A stretch of DNA of 64,000 nucleotides from Lachnospiraceae bacterium (GTDB taxonomy: Bacteria; Bacillota; Clostridia; Lachnospirales; Lachnospiraceae). The DNA lies in the NCBI GenBank assembly GCA_017479935.1, contig JAFVBO010000066.1, positions 26,533 through 90,532 on the forward strand, written 5' to 3'. This document shows positions 9,511-18,151 of the stretch, one piece after another (the stretch's first letter is position 1; each line of letters opens with the position of its first letter). The notes under the pieces were generated by a model, which worked only from the letters and a program-made list of their open reading frames with translations, made no database searches and was not told where the DNA came from. Made by a program: the position numbers and the translations under genes.

Positions 9511-9563
9511 GCGTCGTGCCGAATTTTATTGCAGCAGCGTTGGTTGCGAAGCAACGCGTTTGC
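9511..9563 (+). repeat. Dispersed repeat family C, short copy
   Basis: The stretch from GTGCCGAATTTTATTGCAGC to CGCGTTTGCACG closely matches 35841-35900 upstream of the RND gene. It contains the inner palindrome GCGTTGGTTGC-gaa-GCAACGCG. It lies upstream of the PdxA-family gene, in its leader if the promoter proposed at 9594-9599 is right. Confidence 0.55.
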
Positions 9564-9590
9564 ACGTATGATTTGTGGTTTGTTCTTATC

Positions 9591-9602
9591 GGTAGTATAG
9601 CA
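9591..9602 (-). promoter_or_regulatory. Possible extended -10 promoter of the PdxA-family gene
   Basis: On the minus strand TGTGCTATACT gives an extended -10 (TGnTATACT; the hexamer is 9594-9599). No good -35 is seen 16-18 bases upstream. The leader to the start codon would be about 120 bases and would include the family C repeat. Confidence 0.35.
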
Positions 9603-9801
9603 CAGAAAAGATGGAAACGTCCACAGGAAACTTTTCATAACCGGTCGGGAAGTCACAGCCTTTTTCCACAGTCTACACCTTGTAACCGATACAAGAAAAA
9701 TGGATTAGACATTTGTAATCCAGACCGCTACACTTAGGGAGGAATGAAATTGTACATTCCGTTCCTACAAAAGAAAACCTCCGGTTTGCATACACACACA
9801 A

Positions 9802-9837
9802 CAAAAAGGCGTTCCGTTAAAGGAACGCTTTTTTGTT
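9802..9837. terminator. Strong bidirectional intrinsic terminator-like hairpin
   Basis: AAAGGCGTTCC-gttaaa-GGAACGCTTTTTT has a GC-rich 9-bp stem with A and T runs on either side. It lies in the 592-base space between the PdxA-family gene and purC, where no supported coding sequence was found. What it terminates is not clear: the only upstream plus-strand candidate is a short frame at 9744 that I reject. Two small hairpins (CTTGTAAC...GATACAAG and GGATTA...TAATCC at about 9680-9720) precede it, so it could end a small untranslated transcript. Confidence 0.7.
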
Positions 9838-9857
9838 ATAGAAACTATTCTGCATAT

Positions 9858-9930
9858 GTCGTGGTGGCCTCCCCACCACGACAGTCCCAGGCTATACGCC
9901 ATAGGCGGATGGCCTGGGACCTGTGCTGAG
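9858..9930 (+). repeat. Dispersed repeat family B copy with an extra perfect hairpin
   Basis: GTCGTGGTGG-cctcc-CCACCACGAC (9858-9882) is followed by AGTCCCAGGC...GCGGATGGCCTGGGACCTG and ends GTGCTGAG. The arms GTCCCAGGC and GCCTGGGAC pair. It lies just upstream of the purC promoter. Confidence 0.6.
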
Positions 9931-9963
9931 TAGATATTTTTTTATCTTTGGTGATTCTGGCAC

Positions 9964-9992
9964 TTGATTTTTGGACACAAAAAGAATACACT
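9964..9992 (+). promoter_or_regulatory. Sigma-A promoter of purC
   Basis: TTGATT (9964-9969), 17-base spacer, TACACT (9987-9992). The start codon is about 60 bases downstream of the expected transcription start. No purine riboswitch-like fold was recognised in the short leader. Confidence 0.55.
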
Positions 9993-10059
9993 CCCTGTGC
10001 ATGAAAAATCGTGCTGTTTCGAATGAGAATAGTTAACGTAGAGTGAGGTGCACAAAAAT

Positions 10060-10929
10060 ATGCAGGAATTAAAGCCCATCAAAGAAGGCAAAGTAAGAGA
10101 GATTTATGACAACGGTGATACCCTGATTATGGTCGCCACCGACCGCATCAGCTGCTTCGACGTGATTTTGAATAACCAGGTTACCAAGAAAGGAACCGTG
10201 CTGACGCAGATGTCCCGCTTCTGGTTCGACCTGACCAAGGACATTCTCCCGAACCACATGATTTCCACGGATACCAAGGATATGCCGGAGTTTTTCCGTC
10301 AGCCTCGCTTTACGGGCAACAGCATGCTCTGCCGCAAGCTGACGATGCTTCCCGTCGAGTGCATCGTTCGCGGTTACATCACCGGAAGCGGCTGGGCCAG
10401 CTATGTAAAGACCGGCAAGGTATGCGGCATCACGCTGCCGGAAGGTCTGAAGGAATCCGAAAAGCTGCCTGAACCCATCTACACCCCCTCCACGAAGGCG
10501 GAGATCGGCGATCACGACGAGAATATTTCTTTCGAGCAGAGCGTTGCTTACTTAGAGGAGCGCTTCCCCGGAAAAGGGCAGGAGTATGCGGAGAAGCTTC
10601 GCGACTACACGCTGGCCCTGTACAAGAAGTGCGCGGACTACGCGGCACAGCGCGGCATCATCATCGCGGACACGAAATTTGAGTTCGGTCTGGATGAAGA
10701 GGGCAACATCGTCCTGGGCGACGAAATGCTGACGCCGGATTCGTCTCGTTTCTGGCCGGCGGACGGCTATGAAGCCGGACACAGCCAGCCTTCCTTTGAC
10801 AAGCAGTTCGCCCGCGACTGGCTGAAGAGCCACGAGGGCCACAACTGGCAGCTTCCGCAGGAAATCGTGGACAAGACCATCGAGAAGTATCTGCAGGCGT
10901 ATGAGTTGTTGACTGGAAAGCCGCTGTAA
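10060..10929 (+). CDS. purC: Phosphoribosylaminoimidazole-succinocarboxamide synthase
   Basis: SAICAR synthetase of purine synthesis: joins aspartate to CAIR using ATP. 289 residues from ATG 10060 (MQELKPIKEGKVREIYD); a GTG at 10048 in the same frame is possible, but the GTGAGG ribosome site would then overlap it. Family hallmarks are GKVREIYD at the nucleotide-binding start, ATDRISCFDVI, VECIVRGYITGSGW, IADTKFEFG and LGDEMLTPDSSRFW. It is a single-gene unit here, with its own promoter and a terminator at 10951-10993, not part of a pur operon. Confidence 0.95.
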   Translation: MQELKPIKEGKVREIYDNGDTLIMVATDRISCFDVILNNQVTKKGTVLTQMSRFWFDLTKDILPNHMISTDTKDMPEFFRQPRFTGNSMLCRKLTMLPVECIVRGYITGSGWASYVKTGKVCGITLPEGLKESEKLPEPIYTPSTKAEIGDHDENISFEQSVAYLEERFPGKGQEYAEKLRDYTLALYKKCADYAAQRGIIIADTKFEFGLDEEGNIVLGDEMLTPDSSRFWPADGYEAGHSQPSFDKQFARDWLKSHEGHNWQLPQEIVDKTIEKYLQAYELLTGKPL

Positions 10930-10950
10930 CTAAACAGGCTTGACGTTTGG

Positions 10951-10993
10951 GCGCAGGCACCCCTAGGAATTGAGGGGATGCCTGCGCTCTTTT
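10951..10993 (+). terminator. purC terminator
   Basis: GCGCAGGCACCCCT pairs with AGGGGATGCCTGCGC, followed by TCTTTT. It starts 21 bases after the purC stop. The same GCGCAGGCA stem sequence recurs in the fba terminator on the other side (11105-11116). Confidence 0.8.
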
Positions 10994-11000
10994 ATGCACA

Positions 11001-11083
11001 GGGCCGCCCAAAGGTTATTGCCACCTGTCGGTGGCGGGCGGCCCGCGCATACGAGTAGGGTGGATTGATATCCTCCCTACTCG
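11001..11083. repeat. Two adjacent GC-rich hairpins between purC and fba
   Basis: GGGCCGCCC (11001) pairs with GGGCGGCCC (11036-11044) around an inner GCCAC...GTGGC stem. CGAGTAGGG (11052) pairs with CCCTACTCG (to 11083) and is followed by ATTTTAAA. They lie between the two convergent terminators and could be further terminators or a repeat element. The second stem resembles the GGGTAGA...TCTACCC stem in the tuf leader (28122-28152). Confidence 0.45.
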
Positions 11084-11102
11084 ATTTTAAACCTATGGGC
11101 GG

Positions 11103-11147
11103 AAAAGGCGCAGGCAACCCTGAATTTCAGAGTGTGCCTGCGCCTTC
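11103..11147 (-). terminator. fba terminator
   Basis: On the minus strand AAGGCGCAGGCA pairs with TGCCTGCGCCTT and is followed by a TTTT-containing stretch. It lies about 35 bases beyond the fba stop codon. The T run is interrupted, so efficiency is uncertain. Confidence 0.6.
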
Positions 11148-11180
11148 TAAAGTTTAGCGCTTATTCAGCTGTCAAGCCAA

Positions 11181-12119
11181 TCAGGCCTTTCCAGCGGAAC
11201 CTAAGACATCGACGATCTTGTGCTTGACGATGTCCTTGACGTTCTGGCGAGCCGGCTTTAAGTATCCGCGAGGATCGAAAAGTTCCGGATGCTCGATGAA
11301 CGTCTGACGGATGCCGGCGGTGAAGCCAAGGCGAAGGTCAGAGTCGATGTTGATCTTGCAGACTGCGGAGCGGGCAGCCTGGCGAAGCTGATCTTCCGGT
11401 ACGCCGATGGCGTCAACTAACTGACCGCCGTTGGCGTTGATGATCTTGACATATTCCTGAGGAACGGAGGAAGCACCGTGAAGAACGATCGGGAAACCAG
11501 GGATCTTCTTGACGATCTCGTCCAGGATGTCAAAGCGAAGCTGCGGCTTGGTGCCGGGTTTGAACTTGTAAGCGCCGTGGGAGGTTCCGATGGCGATAGC
11601 CAGGGAGTCAACACCAGTGCGGCTCACGAATTCTTCTACTTCTTCCGGACGGGTGTAAGCGGAATCCTTCGCGTCAACCTTTACATCATCCTCGATGCCC
11701 GCCAGAGCGCCAAGCTCAGCCTCGACAACGACACCGTGCGCGTGCGCGTATTCCACGACCTTACGGGTGATCTCGATGTTCTCTTCGAACGGCTTGGAGG
11801 AAGCGTCGATCATGACGGAGGTGAATCCGTTGTCGATGCAGGACTTGCAGGTCTCGAAGTCCGGGCCGTGATCCAGGTGCATAACGATCGGGATGTCGGG
11901 GCACTCGATGACAGCCGCCTCAACCAGCTTCTTTAAGTAAGAAGGATTGGCATACTTGCGGGCGCCGGCGGAAGCCTGCAGAATAACGGGGCTCTTCAGC
12001 TCCTGAGCAGCTTCGGTGATACCCTGAACGATTTCCATGTTGTTGACGTTGAAAGCGCCGATGGCGTAGCCGCCGTCATAGGCCTTCTTAAACATTTCAG
12101 CAGAGGTTACTAAAGGCAT
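11181..12119 (-). CDS. fba: Class II fructose-1,6-bisphosphate aldolase
   Basis: Zinc enzyme of glycolysis that splits fructose 1,6-bisphosphate into dihydroxyacetone phosphate and glyceraldehyde 3-phosphate. 312 residues from 12119 (MPLVTSAEMFKKAYDGGYA); AAAGGAG lies upstream at good distance, so the longer in-frame extension is not used. Motifs are VMHLDHGPDFETC with the catalytic/zinc residues, EAELGALAGIEDD, GTSHGAYKFKPG (zinc His) and VLHGASSVP (zinc His, substrate loop). The length is typical for the short gatY/fba subgroup. It stands alone with its own promoter and terminator. Confidence 0.95.
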   Translation of the reverse strand: MPLVTSAEMFKKAYDGGYAIGAFNVNNMEIVQGITEAAQELKSPVILQASAGARKYANPSYLKKLVEAAVIECPDIPIVMHLDHGPDFETCKSCIDNGFTSVMIDASSKPFEENIEITRKVVEYAHAHGVVVEAELGALAGIEDDVKVDAKDSAYTRPEEVEEFVSRTGVDSLAIAIGTSHGAYKFKPGTKPQLRFDILDEIVKKIPGFPIVLHGASSVPQEYVKIINANGGQLVDAIGVPEDQLRQAARSAVCKINIDSDLRLGFTAGIRQTFIEHPELFDPRGYLKPARQNVKDIVKHKIVDVLGSAGKA

Positions 12120-12217
12120 GTTTTTTTCTCCTTTTGAAATTTTTGCGATACAAGTCACATTGTAAGTCCCGGAGTTGACCTGAACCATTTTTTGAGTTTG
12201 TTCCGCAGTTATCAGTC

Positions 12218-12246
12218 ATTATAGCACGATGCTTAAAAATTGGAAA
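12218..12246 (-). promoter_or_regulatory. Sigma-A promoter of fba
   Basis: Minus strand: TTTCCA (12241-12246), 17-base spacer, perfect TATAAT (12218-12223). The leader would be about 90 bases. It shares a 420-base intergenic space with the divergent glnN promoter. Confidence 0.6.
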
Positions 12247-12400
12247 GTTTTTCGGCAAAGAAAGACAATTTTTTGACAAATCGCGTCCGGGAAGGATTTT
12301 CAGGAACGCCCCTTTGTGAAAATCGACCAGAGAAGACCTATTCCTGGATTTTTTGGGAAATGTGTTGTTCGAAGGGCCTGATTTCGATTAAAAATTGTGA

Positions 12401-12429
12401 TGGAAAAATGAACGCTGATCCACTATAAT
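12401..12429 (+). promoter_or_regulatory. Promoter of the glutamine synthetase gene
   Basis: TGGAAA (12401-12406), 17 bases, TATAAT (12424-12429). The -35 box is weak, as expected for a regulated gene. No clear GlnR box was found. Confidence 0.5.
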
Positions 12430-12455
12430 CAGAGAAATCGAATATATCCTTAAAA

Positions 12456-12489
12456 CACAGCCGTGGGCAAGAGCCCAAGTGGCTGCGTG
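12456..12489 (+). other. Nested hairpin in the glutamine synthetase leader
   Basis: CACAGCC...GGCTGcGTG encloses GGGC-aaga-GCCC. It sits in the untranslated leader about 50 bases before the start codon. There is no T run, so it is not a terminator; it may affect translation or stability. Confidence 0.4.
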
Positions 12490-12540
12490 AAATATAAGAT
12501 GGAGCATTTCTTAAGTGTGAGACAGAAAGGACCGGAAAAG

Positions 12541-14646
12541 ATGAACGTATCGGAAATCTTTGGCCAGAATGTATTTAACGATGCGGTGATGCGGGAACGC
12601 CTCCCGAAGAAGGTGTATGAGGCGGTTCGGCGCACCATCGACGAAGGGGCGGAAATGACCCGCGACACCGCGGATGTGGTGGCGCATGCCATGATGGAGT
12701 GGGCCGTGGAGCGCGGCGCGACGCACTATACGCATTGGTTCCAGCCTTTAAACGGCATTACAGCGGAAAAGCACGATGCCTTCATCTCCAGCCCCCGCGC
12801 GGATGGAAAGATGATCCTGGAATTCTCCGGCAAGGAGCTCATCAAGGGAGAACCCGATGCATCCTCCTTCCCCACGGGCGGCCTGCGCGCGACCTTCGAG
12901 GCCCGCGGCTATACCGTCTGGGATTCCACGTCTCCGGCTTTCCTGCAGGAGAGCGCCAACGGCATGACCCTGTGCATCCCCACGGCGTTCTGCTCCTTCA
13001 CCGGCGACGCGCTGGACGCCAAGACACCGCTCCTTCGCTCCATGGAAGTGATCAACGAGCAGTCGCTGCGCATCCTTCGTCTATTCGGCAACACGACCTC
13101 CAAGAAGGTGACCCCCTCCGTGGGAGCGGAGCAGGAGTACTTCATTGTTGACCGCAAAAAATACAACGAGCGCAAGGACCTGATTTACACAGGGCGCACG
13201 CTCTTTGGCGCGATGCCTCCCAAGGGGCAGGAGATGGACGATCACTATTTTGGCAGCATCCCGGCCCGTGTCGGCGCGTTCATGAAGAAGGTGGACGAGG
13301 AGCTGTGGAAGATGGGCGTGACCTCCAAGACGGAACACAACGAGGCAGCGCCCGCGCAGCACGAGTTAGCGCCCATCTACGAGCCGTGCAACATTGCCGT
13401 GGATCACAACCAGCTGATCATGGAAACCATGAAGCGCGTTGCCTCCGACCAGGGGCTGGTCTGCCTGCTGCACGAAAAGCCCTTCGCTGGCGTCAACGGC
13501 TCCGGTAAGCATAACAACTGGTCGCTCACGACGGATGACGGCATCAACCTGTTAAATCCCGGAAAGACGCCCCACGCCAACATCCAGTTCCTGCTGGTTT
13601 TGTCCTGCATCATCAAGGCTGTGGACGAGCACGCGGATCTGATGCGCTTCTCGGCCGCGAACGTGGGCAATGAGCACCGCCTTGGCGCGAACGAGGCGCC
13701 GCCCGCGATCGTTTCCATCTTCCTGGGGCAGCAGCTCACGGACGTCGTCAGTCAGATGGTGTCCAGCGGCGTGGCCACGAGCAGCATTCAGGGCGAAAAG
13801 CTGAAGACCGGTTCCCACTCCCTGTCCGTCTTCACCAAGGACGCGACGGACCGAAACCGCACATCCCCCTTCGCCTTCACCGGCAACAAGTTCGAATTCC
13901 GTATGGTCGGGTCGTCGGATTCCGTGGCCACCATTAACACCGTGCTCAACACGATCGTGGCCGAGGCCTTCGAGGAAGCCGCCGAGGAGATTGAGAACGC
14001 GGAGAACAAGAACTTGGCCATCCACAACGTCATCAAGAAAAATCTGACCGAGCATCAGCGGATTATCTTTAACGGAAACGGCTATTCTCAGGAATGGGTG
14101 GAGGAAGCCGAAAAGCGCGGCCTGTTAAACATTCGCTCCACGGTGGACGCGATCCCGGTGCTGCTTTCCGACAAGTCCCGCGCACTCTTTAAGAAATACC
14201 GGGTGTACACCGACGCGGAGATGGAGTCCCGCGCGGAAATCATGTACGAGACCTATGCGAAGACCATCAACATTGAAGCCCGCACCATGATCGATATGGC
14301 CAGCAAGCACATTATCCCGGCGGTGATGGGATACATCGCGGACGTGGCCTCCGGCATGGGCCATGTCCTGAACGTGATCGAGGACGCGGACGTCAGCGTG
14401 CAGAAGGAAATCGTCCTGGAGTGCTCGGATCTCTTAAGCGACACAAAGCATTTCCTCGCGAAGCTGCAGGCCGCAGTCGCCGAAGCCTCCGCGAAGCCGG
14501 AGGGCGAGGAAGCCGCGCGCGCCTTCCACGATCTGGTGGTGCCGGTGATGGCAGAGCTCAGAAGGCCCGTCGACGAGCTGGAGATGCTGGTCGACAAAGA
14601 GGCCTGGCCGATGCCGTCCTATGGCGATTTAATGTTTGACGTGTAG
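12541..14646 (+). CDS. glnN: Type III glutamine synthetase
   Basis: 701 residues, the normal size of GSIII, which makes glutamine from glutamate, ammonia and ATP as a large two-ring complex. ATG 12541 is chosen because AGAAAGGA lies nine bases upstream and family homology starts there (MNVSEIFGQNVFND). Family stretches include HYTHWFQPLNG with its conserved phenylalanine/proline surroundings, SSFPTGGLRATFEARGY, SVGAEQEYFIVD, KTEHNEAAPAQHELAPIYE, GVNGSGKHNNWSL and NVGNEHRLGANEAPPAI. It is monocistronic. GSIII is widespread in Bacteroides and Clostridia, which helps place the organism. Confidence 0.96.
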   Translation: MNVSEIFGQNVFNDAVMRERLPKKVYEAVRRTIDEGAEMTRDTADVVAHAMMEWAVERGATHYTHWFQPLNGITAEKHDAFISSPRADGKMILEFSGKELIKGEPDASSFPTGGLRATFEARGYTVWDSTSPAFLQESANGMTLCIPTAFCSFTGDALDAKTPLLRSMEVINEQSLRILRLFGNTTSKKVTPSVGAEQEYFIVDRKKYNERKDLIYTGRTLFGAMPPKGQEMDDHYFGSIPARVGAFMKKVDEELWKMGVTSKTEHNEAAPAQHELAPIYEPCNIAVDHNQLIMETMKRVASDQGLVCLLHEKPFAGVNGSGKHNNWSLTTDDGINLLNPGKTPHANIQFLLVLSCIIKAVDEHADLMRFSAANVGNEHRLGANEAPPAIVSIFLGQQLTDVVSQMVSSGVATSSIQGEKLKTGSHSLSVFTKDATDRNRTSPFAFTGNKFEFRMVGSSDSVATINTVLNTIVAEAFEEAAEEIENAENKNLAIHNVIKKNLTEHQRIIFNGNGYSQEWVEEAEKRGLLNIRSTVDAIPVLLSDKSRALFKKYRVYTDAEMESRAEIMYETYAKTINIEARTMIDMASKHIIPAVMGYIADVASGMGHVLNVIEDADVSVQKEIVLECSDLLSDTKHFLAKLQAAVAEASAKPEGEEAARAFHDLVVPVMAELRRPVDELEMLVDKEAWPMPSYGDLMFDV

Positions 14647-14814
14647 AGGGAGTTGTTCATAATCCGTTCAAATTTTTTTTAAAATAGATTTACATGCGTC
14701 ACATGGTTTCTTCATGTTTCTCCTTTATCATGTGAATTGTTGAAAAAAACAGTTGCAATTTTTTTCATTCGCTCACGTCAAGTGAGCAGTTCTCCTCCCT
14801 TTATTATTAGATTG

Positions 14815-14851
14815 CGAAAAAGCCCGTCTATCGCCAGACGGGCTTTTCGTA
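14815..14851 (+). terminator. Glutamine synthetase terminator
   Basis: AAAAGCCCGTCT-atcgcc-AGACGGGCTTTTCG, about 170 bases after the stop codon. A smaller GCTCAC-gtcaa-GTGAGC hairpin at 14770-14786 precedes it. The rest of the 343-base gap is AT-rich without genes. Confidence 0.75.
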
Positions 14852-14881
14852 TTGACAGGGAAAGGCGCGGAAGAATATAAT
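14852..14881 (+). promoter_or_regulatory. Near-consensus promoter of the cyclophilin-helicase operon
   Basis: TTGACA (14852-14857), 18-base spacer, TATAAT (14876-14881). It begins immediately after the terminator stem of the upstream gene. Confidence 0.8.
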
Positions 14882-14891
14882 AGGAAAGAAG

Positions 14892-14929
14892 CTACTCAGC
14901 GAGATGCGCCATGGATTTGTGCTGAGCAG
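14892..14929 (+). repeat. Hairpin related to the ends of families A and B
   Basis: CTACTCAGC pairs with GCTGAGCAG around a 20-base loop. The end GTGCTGAG is shared with the repeat copies at 9930 and 23625. It lies in the leader of the cyclophilin gene. Confidence 0.4.
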
Positions 14930-14989
14930 TGAATGAAGAAACGATGTATTTGCGTGGTGCATGCAAATTCGAAAGGAGTATGATTAAAT

Positions 14990-15520
14990 ATGGAAAAGAA
15001 AAATCCGATTGTTACCATTACGATGGAAAACGGCGGCGTGATCAAGGCGGAGCTTTATCCGGAGATTGCGCCGATTACGGTTAACAACTTTATCAGCCTG
15101 GTAAAGAAGGGCTTTTACGATGGCCTGATCTTCCACCGCGTTATCCGCGGGTTCATGATCCAGGGCGGCGACCCCAAGGGCGTGGGAACGGGCGGCCCCG
15201 GATACAGCATCAAGGGTGAGTTTAAGATGAACGGCGTGCAGAATAACTTAAAGCATGCCCGCGGCGTGCTGTCCATGGCCCGTTCCATGATGCCCGACAG
15301 CGCCGGCTCCCAGTTCTTCATCATGCACAAATCCTCCCCGCACTTGGATGGCCAGTACGCTGCCTTCGGCCAGGTGATTGAGGGCATGGACGTGGTGGAC
15401 GAGATTGCCACGACCAAGACCGGCTTCCAGGATCGCCCGGTTGAGGAGCAGAAGATGAAGACGGTCACCGTGGAGACCTTCGGCGTGGACTATCCGGAAC
15501 CGGAGAAGCTGGCGCGGTAA
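14990..15520 (+). CDS. Cyclophilin-type peptidyl-prolyl cis-trans isomerase
   Basis: 176 residues, cytosolic (no signal peptide). It catalyses proline isomerisation during protein folding. The cyclophilin core is clear: NNFISLVKKGFYDGLIFHRVI with the catalytic Arg, GFMIQGGDPKGVGTGGPGY, LSMARSMMPDSAGSQFFIM and LDGQYAAFGQVIEGMDVV. ATG 14990 has AAAGGAG upstream. The C-terminal tail ends in a short charged segment. The next gene starts 21 bases after the stop, so the two are probably co-transcribed. Confidence 0.94.
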   Translation: MEKKNPIVTITMENGGVIKAELYPEIAPITVNNFISLVKKGFYDGLIFHRVIRGFMIQGGDPKGVGTGGPGYSIKGEFKMNGVQNNLKHARGVLSMARSMMPDSAGSQFFIMHKSSPHLDGQYAAFGQVIEGMDVVDEIATTKTGFQDRPVEEQKMKTVTVETFGVDYPEPEKLAR

Positions 15521-15541
15521 ACTTTTAGAAAGAGGCAGACT

Positions 15542-18151
15542 ATGAGCGCGCAGGCGGACAATCAAATACGGATTTCGGTGCGCGCTCTGGTGGAGTTTCT
15601 CTGCCGCAGCGGGGACATAGACCTGCGGGCGGGTGCCGGAAAAGTAACAGAAGCGATGCAGGCGGGATCCCGCCTGCATCGTAAAATTCAGGGGCAACAA
15701 AATCTGCTTTATCAGGCAGAGGTGCCACTTTCGGAAGATGTGCTTCTGCCGGAGAGCGGAGGGCTTGTCCTGACTTTGGAGGGCCGCGCGGACGGCATTT
15801 ATCAGATCTCCGGCGGCCTGCCGGGAAATCAGGATCTCTGGGTGATCGATGAAATCAAGTGCATGTACCGGGATGTACAGACGCTGGAGGAACCCGTCCC
15901 CGTGCATGAGGCCCAGGCCAAGTGCTATGCCTTCATTTGGATGCGGCAGAAGCACCTGCGCCGGATCGGCGTGCAGATGACCTACTGCCAGATGGAAACG
16001 GAAAGTCTGCATGTGTTCCGGAAAATCTATATCCGAAAAGAGCTGGAAAGCTGGTTTACCGCCCTCTTGAACGAATATCGGAAGTGGGCGGTTCTTCTTT
16101 CCGGGGAACGGGCCGCCTTCCTGAAAAGCGTGGCAGGGCTGGAATTTCCCTTTGCCTATCGGCCCGGGCAGCGGGACATGGTGGCGGCGGTTTACCGCAG
16201 CATCGTCCGGAAGAAAAACCTGTTCGTCCAGGCGGCGACCGGCGTGGGAAAGACCATGTCCACCGTTTTCCCGGCCATCCGGGCCATGGGGGAGGGGTAC
16301 GGGGAGAAGCTGTTCTACCTGACGGCCCGGAATGTGACCAGGGTTGTGGCGGAAGAATCCCTGCGCATTTTGCGCGGGCAGGGCCTTCATTTTTCGGCGG
16401 TGACGCTGACGGCTAAAGAAAAAATCTGCCCCTTGGGCAAGCCGGAGTGCCGGCCCGATCTTTGCCCCTACGCGAACGGCCATTTTGATCGGGTGAACGA
16501 TGCCCTGTATGAACTCCTGACGAGTGAGCAGGAAATTCGCCAGGCGCAGCTCCTAAAGGTTGCCGAGAACTATCAGGTGTGCCCCTTCGAGCTGGCCTTG
16601 GACGCGACCAGTTTCACGGACGGTGTGCTGTGCGATTACAACTACGCCTTCGACCCGGATGTCCGGCTGAAACGCTTCTTTGCGGAAGGAAGTTCGGGGC
16701 GGTACCTGTTTTTGGTGGATGAAGCCCACAACCTGGCAGAGCGGGCGCGGGACATGTACAGCGCCACGCTGGTCAAGGAAGATTTCCTGACCGTCAAACG
16801 GCAGATGAAGACGGTCAGCAAAAAACTCGAAAGGCAGCTGGACCGCTGCAACAAAGTGCTGCTGGAATACAAGAGAGAATGCGAGAAGGTACTGGTGTTG
16901 TCCGACATTGGCCCCCTGTACTTAGGGCTCACGATGCTGTTTGCGGAGATGGAGGAATTCGGGGCGGAGCACGGCGGGTTTGACCCCGGCGAGGATTACC
17001 GGAACCTGTTCTTTGCGATCCGGCATTTTTTAAACATGTACAGCGAAATCGGCGACGATTACCGGATCTACGCGGAGCACACCGGGGAGGGAAAGTTTAA
17101 CCTGACGCTGTACTGCGCGCATCCGGCCAGGCATCTGAAGAAATGTCTGGAGAAGAGCCGGCAGACCGTCTTCTTCTCGGCGACGCTCCTGCCCGTCACC
17201 TACTACAAGGACCTTTTGGGCGGAGAGGAGGAGGACTACGCAATCTACGTTCCCTCGCCCTTCCCCGAAGAAAACCGGCGGATCGTGATCTGCCGGGACG
17301 TAAGCAGCCGCTATCGGCAGCGCACGCCGGCCATGTACAGGCGTATTGCGAAGGAACTCCTTCTGATGACAGAAGGAAAAAAGGGGCATTACCTGGCCTT
17401 CTTCCCCTCCTACGCGTTTCTGCGGCAGGTGCTGGCCTGCCTGGAGGAGACGACGGGCAGCGCCGAAGATGCCATTGTTTTGCCGGACGGTACGGAGCTA
17501 AAGTTCCGGGAGCGGGAACGGCAGGCGGGGACAGACCTGTCCCTCTGCGTGCAGAAGGAAAGCATGACGGAAACCGAGAAGGAAGCCTTCCTGGAAGAAT
17601 TCCGCAGCGCCTCCCCGGAGAAGAGCATGCTGGGTCTGTGCGTGCTGGGCGGCTCTTTCTCGGAAGGCATCGACTTAAAAGGAGAGCACCTGATCGGCTG
17701 CGCAGTGGTGGGTGTCGGCCTGCCGCAGGTTTGCACGGAGCGGGAGATTTTGCAGGACTTCTATCGGGAGAGAAGTGAGGCTGCTTTGACCGCATCAAGT
17801 GAAGGATTTGTCCTGGCATCGATGAGCTCTGGCAAAAAAGGATCTGCCTTGGCTTCACCCGCGGCAGGCAAAGCTATTGCCCCAGGGCAGACGGGGCTTG
17901 CGAAGCGGAACGGCTATGATTATGCCTACCGCTTCCCGGGCATGAACAAGGTACAGCAGGCCGCCGGTCGTGTGATCCGTACGATGACGGACCGGGGCGT
18001 GATCCTTCTCATGGATGATCGCTTCCTGGATCCGGAGGTGCAGGATCTCTTCCCGCGAGAGTGGAAGCATTTCTGCGTGGCAGACGAGAGGTCCCTGAGC
18101 CAGGCGCTGCAGGATTTTTGGCGGCAAGGAACTGCCGGAGATATTTCATAA
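15542..18151 (+). CDS. XPD/DinG-like Fe-S DNA helicase with N-terminal PD-(D/E)XK nuclease-like domain
   Basis: 869 residues. Residues about 1-170 resemble a Cas4/RecB-type nuclease fold: EGRADGIYQ...WVIDEIKCMYR contains the expected D...E-x-K, with a later HEAQAKCYAF segment. The helicase begins near 200: RPGQRDMV (Q-like motif), Walker A AATGVGKT and DEAH-type LVDEAHNL. Four Cys (CPLGKPEC, then DLC, then VCPF) match the 4Fe-4S cluster of XPD-type helicases. Motif VI is present as QAAGRVIRT. Between the SEGIDLKGE motif and GYDYAYRFPGMNKV there is a Ser/Ala/Gly-rich insert of about 45 residues (bases 17785-17910) that I do not expect in this family. The likely role is DNA repair or unwinding of structured DNA. 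It follows the cyclophilin gene. Confidence 0.88.
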   Translation: MSAQADNQIRISVRALVEFLCRSGDIDLRAGAGKVTEAMQAGSRLHRKIQGQQNLLYQAEVPLSEDVLLPESGGLVLTLEGRADGIYQISGGLPGNQDLWVIDEIKCMYRDVQTLEEPVPVHEAQAKCYAFIWMRQKHLRRIGVQMTYCQMETESLHVFRKIYIRKELESWFTALLNEYRKWAVLLSGERAAFLKSVAGLEFPFAYRPGQRDMVAAVYRSIVRKKNLFVQAATGVGKTMSTVFPAIRAMGEGYGEKLFYLTARNVTRVVAEESLRILRGQGLHFSAVTLTAKEKICPLGKPECRPDLCPYANGHFDRVNDALYELLTSEQEIRQAQLLKVAENYQVCPFELALDATSFTDGVLCDYNYAFDPDVRLKRFFAEGSSGRYLFLVDEAHNLAERARDMYSATLVKEDFLTVKRQMKTVSKKLERQLDRCNKVLLEYKRECEKVLVLSDIGPLYLGLTMLFAEMEEFGAEHGGFDPGEDYRNLFFAIRHFLNMYSEIGDDYRIYAEHTGEGKFNLTLYCAHPARHLKKCLEKSRQTVFFSATLLPVTYYKDLLGGEEEDYAIYVPSPFPEENRRIVICRDVSSRYRQRTPAMYRRIAKELLLMTEGKKGHYLAFFPSYAFLRQVLACLEETTGSAEDAIVLPDGTELKFRERERQAGTDLSLCVQKESMTETEKEAFLEEFRSASPEKSMLGLCVLGGSFSEGIDLKGEHLIGCAVVGVGLPQVCTEREILQDFYRERSEAALTASSEGFVLASMSSGKKGSALASPAAGKAIAPGQTGLAKRNGYDYAYRFPGMNKVQQAAGRVIRTMTDRGVILLMDDRFLDPEVQDLFPREWKHFCVADERSLSQALQDFWRQGTAGDIS

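Noticed and set aside
9744..9929. Open frame of 61 codons on the plus strand behind AGGGAGG
   Set aside because: The ribosome site touches the ATG, the frame runs through a strong terminator hairpin and a repeat element, and the product has no recognisable features.
15248..16483. Minus-strand frame of 411 codons across the cyclophilin and helicase genes
   Set aside because: It spans two well-supported sense genes and their intergenic gap and has no family resemblance.
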